Origin: Desulfurococcales archaeon
Lineage (GTDB): Archaea; Thermoproteota; Thermoprotei_A; Sulfolobales; Fervidicoccaceae
Direction of reading: 5' to 3'
Length of the DNA: 16,929 nt
Assembly: GCA_027048265.1 (NCBI GenBank)
Contig: JALTXS010000072.1
Span: 1-16,929 of the forward strand
The translations under genes were made by a program, and so were the position numbers. This document shows, piece by piece, positions 8,077-14,071 of the stretch. Below the pieces are notes generated by a model. That model was not told where the DNA came from. It saw only the letters and a program-made list of their open reading frames with translations, and did not search any database. Every line of letters starts with the position of its first letter. Within the stretch, counting starts at the first letter, position 1.

Positions 8077-8805
8077 ATGGGAAGCACCCCCGATAACCCA
8101 GAGACAGTGGAGGCCCTCACGAACAACAGGGCCCTCCTCGAAAGCCTTCTCTCATCCCCCCATCCCCTTCTTTCAGAGGGGAAGAAGAGCCTCTATGTGG
8201 CCGTGGAGGGCATAGACGGCAGTGGTAAGACCACATTATCCCAAATACTCCAAAAGCTCCTCCGAGAGAGGGGATGTAGAGCAGGCTTGGTGTGGGAGCC
8301 TTTCTATGAGGAGAGCAAAGCGCTCCTTGAGAGGGCGGGTTCCGCAGGACCCGTGGCGGAGGCCTACATATTCGCCGCCGACCGGGTCCTCATGCACAGG
8401 CTGGTCCTCGCCCCAATGCTACGGGAGAACGACGTGGTCGTGGGCGACCGGAGCCTCGTGGCCAGCCTAGCCTACCAGGTAACCCGGGGCGCCCCCCTCG
8501 AGCTGGTCGTGGAGCTCAACAGGGAGGCCCTCCCTCCCGATAGGGTCTACCTCCTCGACCTGGAGCCCCGGGTGGCCCGCATGAGGCTCGAGAAGAGGGG
8601 GAAGGGAGGCCTAAGGTTCCTCGAGACCGTTCAGGAGAGGGTGAGGGAATCCTACCTACAGATTGCCCGGCTTTTCCCCACACTCGTGAAGGTGCTGGAT
8701 GCTACCCGTTCCCCAGGGGAGCTAGCGGCCCAGATTATCGAGGACCTTGCCCAAGGACCGTCCCCCGAGTGTCTCAAAGCTCTAAAAGCCCCTTCCTCAC
8801 CTTGA
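8077..8805 (+). CDS. tmk: Thymidylate kinase
   Basis: The 242-residue product phosphorylates dTMP to dTDP. It shows the family P-loop GIDGSGKTT (45-53), the EPF block where TMP binds, the DRS motif in VVGDRSLVASLAYQ, a LID-like arginine segment (EKRGKGGLRFLE), and PDRVYLLDLEP before it. The position of the P-loop is odd: about 40 polar residues precede it, whereas archaeal TMP kinases usually start almost at this strand. ATG at 8077 (GTG at 8074 adjoins it) has GGGG at 8067-8070; GTG at 8197 would give a standard 202-residue enzyme but its nearest GAGGGG is too far, at 15 bases. The gene lies in the dnaG operon, and its last 32 bases overlap the convergent gene. Confidence 0.9.
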   Translation: MGSTPDNPETVEALTNNRALLESLLSSPHPLLSEGKKSLYVAVEGIDGSGKTTLSQILQKLLRERGCRAGLVWEPFYEESKALLERAGSAGPVAEAYIFAADRVLMHRLVLAPMLRENDVVVGDRSLVASLAYQVTRGAPLELVVELNREALPPDRVYLLDLEPRVARMRLEKRGKGGLRFLETVQERVRESYLQIARLFPTLVKVLDATRSPGELAAQIIEDLAQGPSPECLKALKAPSSP

Positions 8806-9460
8806 TGAGCCCCCGCTCCGCAAGCTCCCCTAGTATCTCCCGTGCCCGGGCCCTGTCGACGCCCTCCCTCGCCATTATTATGTTTACGGCATCCCTCACG
8901 GTTAGGCTACCGTACTCAACCATGGCGTCGAGCAGGGCGTCCCTAACCGCCTTCAGCCTCCTCTCACCCGGGGGAGGAGGCGCTTCTTCGACACTATAGG
9001 GTGTTATCCGGACCCTCTCACCTGGTCCCCTTCCCAGCCTAGCCACCAGGTCTCCCCCGGGGGCCACCGTTATCCTTACCAGAGGGTATTGTAGCTTTAG
9101 GGAGAGGCCCCGGTTGGCCGACACTATCCATACCCTCCCCGCTCTCCCCACCATGCGATAGGCCTTCTCAACCCTACTGGGCTCGGCACCAACCCCAACC
9201 ACTACGCTCGGATAAAGCCCGGGGGTGTCATCAAGGCCCACGTATACTACCTCCGCCCCCACTCCGGTGGCCTGGAGAGCGTTTTCTATGGTGGGCCGGT
9301 GTAGGGGAGAGAGCTCGTACACAAGCATCCGCGATGGTGACTCATGCCTCCATATGTTCGTCAGGGCTATCGCGGCCAGGCTGGTGGCGAGGCTAGCTCT
9401 TCCCGTGACCACGACCGCCCTTGCCTCTCCCAGTCGTTTTAGGAGACTTACAGCGCTCAA
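8774..9460 (-). CDS. Unrecognised alpha/beta protein with C-terminal winged helix
   Basis: I do not recognise the family of this 228-residue product. Residues about 12-130 alternate beta strands and helices (AVVVTGRASLATS, MLVYELSP, AEVVYVGL, SVVVGVGAEP, RVWIVSAN), as in a Rossmann or degenerate P-loop fold; GRASLATS sits where a Walker A would be but lacks GKT/S. A proline-rich linker (EEAPPPPGERR) leads to about 65 residues that look like a winged helix-turn-helix ending RGLIKVRKGLLEL. A DNA-binding or regulatory role is possible but only inferred. TTG at 9460 is preferred, with GAGAGGTGG 5 bases upstream; GTG at 9469 overlaps that site. It overlaps the upstream glycosyltransferase gene by 68 bases and should be co-transcribed with it. 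Confidence 0.72.
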   Translation of the reverse strand: MSAVSLLKRLGEARAVVVTGRASLATSLAAIALTNIWRHESPSRMLVYELSPLHRPTIENALQATGVGAEVVYVGLDDTPGLYPSVVVGVGAEPSRVEKAYRMVGRAGRVWIVSANRGLSLKLQYPLVRITVAPGGDLVARLGRGPGERVRITPYSVEEAPPPPGERRLKAVRDALLDAMVEYGSLTVRDAVNIIMAREGVDRARAREILGELAERGLIKVRKGLLEL

Positions 9461-12014
9461 CCGAACCACCTCTCAGGGCAACAATCCTGTAGGCGATGAG
9501 CAGAAGGGCTAGGGCCCTCACGTAGGAGGCCAAGGCTGGAGCGGATAGGGGGTCTAGGGCTCCCTGTGTCTCGAGCTTGAACAGCTGCTTCATGAGCTCC
9601 GTGCTGGAGAACCACAGGAAGACCACTAGTGAGTTAGCGACATCCGTTGTGAGAAGGGGGATGAGCTGGCTCCTCCCCAGGACCAGAACCAGGGGGGCGA
9701 GAAGAACCAGCCACTGGGGGAGCACGTTGGGGAAGAGAGCTGATGCGACAAGGAGGCCCGCGGCCATGGAAGAAACACGGCAACGGACCCTGGAGGAGAC
9801 GTAGAGTGCTAGGAGCAGGGAGATCACTAGCAGGAGGGGATAGGCGTACTGCTTATAGGGGAGAAGGAGCCCAACACCCACGGTCTTAGGCGTGTCCAGA
9901 AACATCGCGAGCCCCCGGAGCCACTCACCCGGTCCCAGGGCCATGGAGAGAAACGATGCCAGGGTAAGGGACGCCAGAGCGAAGCCCGCGAGCGCGAGCC
10001 TGTCCCTCAGGGCCAGGAACAGGGGAGTGAACACGAGCATGAGGGGGTTTCCTGCTGCCAGACCCATGGATATGCCCGCTGCCAGGCTGTTACCCTCCAG
10101 CCACAGGTTTAGCCCCAGTGCGAAGAGGAAGAGGCTAATACCGCTTCCATCATATGCCCCGTATATGGCGAGGGTTAGCAGGAGGGGGTAGAAGAAAAGA
10201 CGCGGCCTACCACCCCGGGACTCTACGTGGGCCAGCAGGATCCTCGCCTCGTTGGCGAAGAGCAGGAGCCCCGCGAAGTCGAGGAGAAGCAGGTAGTCCC
10301 CAGGCACACCCACGGCTATAAAGAGGAAGCTAAGGGCACCCTGGGCCCCCACGAGCCGTCCCGGCTCAACACTAAGGGCCCCCTCCCTCCAGGCCATCCA
10401 CCTCGCGTCGCTGAACAATTTCACCTCCTGCCCCACATCCCAGTGAGCCACCAGCGAGAAGATAGCAACCGTCACCACCAGCCAGAACACCACCCGCCTC
10501 CTGAAGGGCTCCCAAAACACTAGCCTCCAGAGGAACACCAGCTCACGCGGGGGCCGGTAGACCCCCAGCCCTCCCAGGGCCCAGGCACGGACCAACTCCC
10601 GGGCGAGCGAGAGAGAGGAGTTTATCAGTTGAGACCTCATGAAGAGGACGACCACAGCTACGGGCAGGGCCTGGTAGAAGAGGGGTGCTGCCTGGGTCAT
10701 GTAGAAGCTGTACAGGGTCCTATTGCCCATAACGTAGACCAGGGCGAAACCCAGCATGAAGCTCCCTATCGCTAGGAGGACATCGGCCGCTCCCTCCTCA
10801 AGCCTCCTCCTGAGCCTACGGGAGAACAGGAGGGGAAGGAGGAGGACCAGGGTCACGAAAACTGGCACGTAGACGACAGGAGACCCCCGGGCAGGGACGT
10901 CGGGGTCAAGATGGAGGTAGAAGGGGCTCCAACCGAGTACCCAGTCCAGGGGCGTGCTGGTCGCCGGGCCCTCGGGCCTGCTTGTGGTGTGCCATTTGAG
11001 CGCGTTCACGAACTCCTCGATCATCCTTCCGGGTCCGAAAAAGAGGAGATAGGGGGAGTAGAATGCAATGCTTACAATTATTGTTGGAACATATATTGTC
11101 TTAAGCGTCCTGAGGGGGGAGTACCCCCGGAACCTCAGGGCCACGTATATGGCGGGTAGTATGAAGAACCCACTGTACTTGACCATGCCGGCAAGGGCGG
11201 TGAAGAAGACCGCCAGTCGCGGCCTCGAGTAGGCGAGGGAGAGCCCCGCTAGGGCCGTGAAGAAGGCCAAGTGTATGTCGAGCATGGCCACGGCGGCGAG
11301 CCTTGTTGTTAGGGGGTCATAGTATGCGGCGAGCGCTGCTAGGAGGCCGCCCCCCAGGCCACCCAGGCGGTAGCCGGCGAGTGCGGCTATTACTACTATG
11401 AGCCCCGCCTCGATTATACCGGGGACCCTCCAGCTTAGAGGCCTGTCGCCCAGGAGGTACATGGAGAGACCGATTATGTACTTGCCTAGCGGAGGGTGCT
11501 CCAGGTTGTAGTACTTATCAATATCTTTCTTATCCGCATAGGGGTAGCCCGGGACGACTTTGGTGACCCCGGGTATATTCTCGAGGACGCTGCCATTCCC
11601 CGCGCCCCTGGGGAGGGCTACTGCTATGGCCTTTGCTTCCTTATAGTCGTCCTTAAGGATGAGCCCCCCCATTTGCTCTACCTGTTCCCTGACCCGCTCT
11701 AGTGTCGCCTTGTCGGCTGTGAATACAGTATAGGCTATGCTCCCGTTGACCTCGTAGTGGGGCCTGAGCCCCAGGATGTCGTGGAGTATGGTGCGGGCGC
11801 TGGTCACGTACCATACCTCGTCGCTCACGTAGGTGTCGAACTTATCGTGGCTCGCGAGCTCGTAGGCCTGGAGGGTCTTCAGCCCCGCTAGAACCAGTGC
11901 AGCGAGGAGTAGCAGGACGAGGGCCGACCGCCCTCTGTATGATAACAAGCCGTTGGCCGCATTCGCAACCGCGGCTAACCTCCTCCGCCCTTCATCCCCC
12001 GGGGCTCCCGGCAA
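9393..12014 (-). CDS. PMT-family (GT39-like) membrane glycosyltransferase
   Basis: The 873-residue product is a polytopic membrane protein. After helix 1 (about 30-48) comes the acidic catalytic pair D65-E66 in YVSDEVWYV, then EHPPLGKYIIG (172-182), LDIHLAFFTALA (245-256), MVKYSGFF and TPLDWVLGWSP, all marks of dolichyl-phosphate-mannose protein mannosyltransferases. It likely moves a sugar from a lipid phosphate to proteins or glycans on the outer face. Two oddities stand out. Residues about 92-160 insert a soluble domain between the acidic pair and EHPPLGK. Residues about 505-850 repeat a GT-C-like plan (lone helix, loop with SDARW, many helices, LPQWLVLLAPL). TTG at 12014 is the first codon after an in-frame stop, with GGAGG at 12031-12027. 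The basic GRGKGGRGHGKS tail is encoded where it overlaps the next gene. Confidence 0.85.
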   Translation of the reverse strand: MPGAPGDEGRRRLAAVANAANGLLSYRGRSALVLLLLAALVLAGLKTLQAYELASHDKFDTYVSDEVWYVTSARTILHDILGLRPHYEVNGSIAYTVFTADKATLERVREQVEQMGGLILKDDYKEAKAIAVALPRGAGNGSVLENIPGVTKVVPGYPYADKKDIDKYYNLEHPPLGKYIIGLSMYLLGDRPLSWRVPGIIEAGLIVVIAALAGYRLGGLGGGLLAALAAYYDPLTTRLAAVAMLDIHLAFFTALAGLSLAYSRPRLAVFFTALAGMVKYSGFFILPAIYVALRFRGYSPLRTLKTIYVPTIIVSIAFYSPYLLFFGPGRMIEEFVNALKWHTTSRPEGPATSTPLDWVLGWSPFYLHLDPDVPARGSPVVYVPVFVTLVLLLPLLFSRRLRRRLEEGAADVLLAIGSFMLGFALVYVMGNRTLYSFYMTQAAPLFYQALPVAVVVLFMRSQLINSSLSLARELVRAWALGGLGVYRPPRELVFLWRLVFWEPFRRRVVFWLVVTVAIFSLVAHWDVGQEVKLFSDARWMAWREGALSVEPGRLVGAQGALSFLFIAVGVPGDYLLLLDFAGLLLFANEARILLAHVESRGGRPRLFFYPLLLTLAIYGAYDGSGISLFLFALGLNLWLEGNSLAAGISMGLAAGNPLMLVFTPLFLALRDRLALAGFALASLTLASFLSMALGPGEWLRGLAMFLDTPKTVGVGLLLPYKQYAYPLLLVISLLLALYVSSRVRCRVSSMAAGLLVASALFPNVLPQWLVLLAPLVLVLGRSQLIPLLTTDVANSLVVFLWFSSTELMKQLFKLETQGALDPLSAPALASYVRALALLLIAYRIVALRGGSVERCKSPKTTGRGKGGRGHGKS

Positions 12015-12049
12015 TAATCAACACCGCCTCCATTTCTGGTTGCTCGTGG

Positions 12050-12058
12050 TTTAATTAG
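12050..12058 (-). promoter_or_regulatory. Box A promoter of the PMT-family gene
   Basis: CTAATTAAA on the minus strand lies about 40 bases before the TTG start and predicts transcription from near 12028, giving a short leader of about 14 bases. Confidence 0.5.
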
Positions 12059-12089
12059 GGTGCAGTCATCGTTATTGGCTTCGGGTCAA

Positions 12090-12099
12090 TTTTATAATG
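12090..12099 (+). promoter_or_regulatory. Box A promoter of the Lrp-family gene
   Basis: TTTTATAATG predicts transcription from about 12120, giving a leader near 60 bases. TTTAATATAC at 12102-12111 is a second candidate that partly coincides with the palindrome just downstream. Confidence 0.55.
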
Positions 12100-12104
12100 T
12101 CTTT

Positions 12105-12119
12105 AATATACTGTATATT
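12105..12119. promoter_or_regulatory. Perfect palindrome, putative Lrp operator
   Basis: AATATAC-T-GTATATT is a perfect inverted repeat of 7 + 7 bases around one T. It lies between the box A and the probable transcription start of the Lrp-family gene, the usual place for an autoregulatory operator, since bound protein would block the transcription machinery. An overlapping TGTA-N5-TACA motif at 12112-12124 extends the symmetry. Confidence 0.5.
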
Positions 12120-12183
12120 GTACACCCCAGCTCCTATACTATGCTGAAAGAATGACACCACCTTCTACAAGGGGTGCGGTAAT

Positions 12184-12672
12184 TTGTACACAGGCAAGAA
12201 GAGGGATGAGGCCAGGCTCGATGAGACCGATCAGAAGATACTCGCCCTCCTCAGCGAGAACGCTAACGCGAGCGTCAAGGAGATAGCGATGCAGGTGGGC
12301 ATACCTCTCTCCACGGCCTTCTCCCGCATAAAGAGGCTGGAGGAGAGGGGAATAATACGGGGCTATACGATAAAGGTCAACCCCGGAGCCCTTGGCTTCA
12401 CGGTGACCGCGGTAATACACTTCTCGGTTGACGGCCCATACCTGGAGGAGATAGAGCAGACCCTGGCCAGCCACCCCAACATAGTCGCCCTCTACGACAC
12501 CACTGGAGAGTTCGACATAATAGCAATCGCCAGGTTCAGGGACATCGACGAGCTGGATCACTTTATTAAGAGCGTCCTCAAGAACCCCAAGGTCAAGAAG
12601 ACCATAACCAGCGTGGTGCTGAGAGTAGTCAAGGAGAACTACCCCGGGATACCAACCATAACGCAGAGATAA
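12184..12672 (+). CDS. Lrp/AsnC-family transcriptional regulator
   Basis: The 162-residue product has the full Lrp/AsnC plan: an N-terminal helix-turn-helix (LDETDQKILALLSEN, then VKEIAMQVGI and STAFSRIKRLEERGII), a hinge GYTIKVNPGALG, and the C-terminal RAM ligand-binding and oligomerisation domain with the marked turn TTGEFDIIAIARF. Such proteins form dimers and octamers and respond to amino acids or related ligands. TTG at 12184 is preceded by GGGGTG at 12171-12176. The palindrome at 12105-12119 suggests it controls its own promoter, and the site is close enough to the divergent PMT-family gene (box A 47 bases away) that both might respond. A small membrane protein gene follows after 24 bases. 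Confidence 0.92.
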   Translation: MYTGKKRDEARLDETDQKILALLSENANASVKEIAMQVGIPLSTAFSRIKRLEERGIIRGYTIKVNPGALGFTVTAVIHFSVDGPYLEEIEQTLASHPNIVALYDTTGEFDIIAIARFRDIDELDHFIKSVLKNPKVKKTITSVVLRVVKENYPGIPTITQR

Positions 12673-12696
12673 ACCCCAGCCCCGAGGTAGCTCCCA

Positions 12697-12873
12697 TTGC
12701 CCCCTAGGCATGGGAGAATCGAGAAGTACAGGAAACTGGCCGTCGCCCTTGCCCTGACAGCTTCCGCGATGGGGCTCCTCGCGTATACTTTGACAGGAGA
12801 AGCCCGTCACCTTGCACTCTCAATCCTGTGGGGCGTCCTAGCCCTCGCTAACCATCAAATGAAGCTGGGCTAG
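12697..12873 (+). CDS. Small two-helix membrane protein (58 residues)
   Basis: TTG at 12697, with GAGGT at 12684-12688, opens a 58-residue frame ending TAG at 12871-12873. A basic start (PPRHGRIEKYRK) is followed by a hydrophobic helix (LAVALALTASAMGLLAYTL), a short polar turn (TGEARH) and a second hydrophobic helix (LALSILWGVLALA), ending NHQMKLG. The positive N-terminus predicts both ends in the cytoplasm. Codon choice (AGG, CTC, GCC, CTG) resembles the neighbours. It lies 24 bases after the Lrp-family gene on the same strand and is probably co-transcribed. I do not recognise a family; a small transport, sensor or membrane-adaptor role would be guesswork. Confidence 0.6.
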   Translation: MPPRHGRIEKYRKLAVALALTASAMGLLAYTLTGEARHLALSILWGVLALANHQMKLG

Positions 12874-12997
12874 ACAACGCCTCACCATAGGGGTTGGGTC
12901 GCCCATGTTCAGGGCTACATTATTACCTTACTATTGATAGAACCGGCATGGGCGAGGAAGGACACTAGTCGGCTGGAGAAGAAGCTGTTTAGATAGA
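12874..12997. other. Gap between the small membrane protein gene and 5S rRNA
   Basis: No supported gene lies in these 124 bases. An AT-rich patch at 12920-12942 could terminate the Lrp unit. On the minus strand the pyrimidine-rich run CTTCTTCTCC (12974-12983) just past the 5S gene fits an archaeal terminator. Confidence 0.4.
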
Positions 12998-13123
12998 GCC
13001 CGGCCCCGGCTCGGGGACCCCTGCGAGCCCTCTCGGAGCTCACTGGAGTCCCCGACGCGGCTAGCTTAACTTCCGGGATCTGACGAGTCCGGGTGTTGCC
13101 TAGCCGCTATGGCCGGGCCGGGC
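12998..13123 (-). rRNA. rrf: 5S ribosomal RNA
   Basis: On the minus strand the sequence GGCCATAGCGGC near the 5' end and the near-universal loop CCCGGAAGTTAAGC (13077-13064) mark 5S rRNA. Terminal helix I pairs GCCCGGCCC (13123-13115) with GGGCCGGGC (13006-12998), which sets the ends and gives about 126 bases, normal for Crenarchaeota. Helix II pairs GCGGCTAG (13107-13100) with CTAGCCGC (13064-13057), and a GGGGAC/GTCCCC helix closes the third arm. The gene stands alone, away from 16S and 23S genes, as is usual in Crenarchaeota, with its own box A at 13149-13158, about 30 bases before the 5' end. I am sure of the identity; the exact ends may shift by 1-3 bases. Confidence 0.93.
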
Positions 13124-13148
13124 AATTCTTCTCTAAGCTTCTCCTGGG

Positions 13149-13158
13149 TTTAATTAAG
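13149..13158. promoter_or_regulatory. Shared box A, 5S rRNA (minus) and HAD phosphatase gene (plus)
   Basis: TTTAATTAAG contains the symmetric octamer TTAATTAA. On minus it is well spaced for the 5S 5' end at 13123. On plus it would give a start near 13180. GTTTAATAGG at 13182-13191 is an alternative plus-strand box, pointing to a start near 13213. Confidence 0.5.
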
Positions 13159-13256
13159 ATATCGTAGCATGCCATGTGCGCGTGTTTAATAGGGGGCGTC
13201 GGCTTAGTGCTAGAGCGTGCCCGGCGAGCACGGTAAATGGGCGGGGATTGGGAGGC

Positions 13257-14069
13257 ATGGGAGAGCGCATTGAGAGGGGATTTAGGCTACTCGAGCGACT
13301 TGCGGCGGCTAGGGCGGTCGCCACTGACCTTGACGGGACCCTCACGGTTGACAGGAGATCCTACACCCTCCCCGTGGAGGCGATAAAGGCACTGAGGATG
13401 CTCAGGGAGAACGGTGTCAGGGTTTTCCTCGTCACCGCGAACGGGTTCCCCATATCAATGGCCCTGGCCAAGTACGTTGGCTTCGACGGCCTAGTAGCGG
13501 AGAACGGCTGCGTGGTGGCGCTCCCCGAGCCCCTCTATCCCCTCAGACTCCTAAGACTCTGCAACGAGAACTACAGGTCGCTTGCCCGCGAGATCGCCGA
13601 GAATTTCAGCGACTTGGTTATCGAGTCCTGGCAGAACGACTTCCGCCTCTGCGACTACGCGGTCGTGTCCAGGAGGAGGGGCGAGCCCCACGGGCCCATA
13701 ATGGAGAAGATCAGGGGATTCCTCCGGGAGAAGGGGCTCGAGGACAGGGTGAAGCTGGTGAGCAGCGGGTATGCGATACACATAGCCCCGAGCAACTGTA
13801 GCAAGCTGAGGGGCCTCGAGGTTCTGCTACGGGAGACAGGGATGGAGCTGGGCGAGGTTGTGGGGGTGGGGGACAGCTCCCTCGACCTGGAGTTCGTGAA
13901 GGCCTGTGGTGTCTCAGTTGCGGTCGCTAACGCCGACGATGAGCTCAAGGCGGGAGTAGACATAATAACGGAGAAGCCAAGCGGGCAAGGGTTCAGCGAG
14001 CTCGCAAGCCTCATCATAGACGCTAAGAAGCTCTTCCAAAGAACCATGGGGGAAAACAGGGAGGAGTAG
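13257..14069 (+). CDS. Phosphoglycolate phosphatase-like HAD hydrolase
   Basis: The 270-residue product is a HAD-superfamily phosphatase of the archaeal phosphoglycolate phosphatase/sucrose-phosphatase type. Motif I is ATDLDGTLT (nucleophile D24, acid/base D26), motif II is FLVTANG, the family block VAENGCVV follows, and motif IV is VGVGDSSLDLEF with D206 and D210 for magnesium; a cap domain lies between. It probably removes phosphate from 2-phosphoglycolate, a DNA-repair or metabolic by-product. The start is not certain: ATG at 13257 has GGCGGGG about 10 bases upstream and gives a normal N-terminus, TTG at 13248 is close by, and the frame stays open to GTG at 13176. It ends 2 bases from the convergent thrB. 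Other HAD substrates are possible. Confidence 0.85.
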   Translation: MGERIERGFRLLERLAAARAVATDLDGTLTVDRRSYTLPVEAIKALRMLRENGVRVFLVTANGFPISMALAKYVGFDGLVAENGCVVALPEPLYPLRLLRLCNENYRSLAREIAENFSDLVIESWQNDFRLCDYAVVSRRRGEPHGPIMEKIRGFLREKGLEDRVKLVSSGYAIHIAPSNCSKLRGLEVLLRETGMELGEVVGVGDSSLDLEFVKACGVSVAVANADDELKAGVDIITEKPSGQGFSELASLIIDAKKLFQRTMGENREE

Positions 14070-14071
14070 CC

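Noticed and set aside
8222..8470. 82-codon frame inside tmk
   Set aside because: It is a frame-shifted shadow of the kinase gene with low-complexity Arg/Ser/Trp composition and no start signals.
12139..12810. 223-codon minus-strand frame covering the Lrp-family gene, its leader and part of the small membrane protein gene
   Set aside because: It is the antisense shadow of a clear Lrp/AsnC gene. Its product has no recognisable domain and a skewed Tyr/Gly/Leu composition.
12926..12996. Short plus-strand frame (20 codons from a TTG) before the 5S gene
   Set aside because: It is too short, has no Shine-Dalgarno site and shows no recognisable feature.
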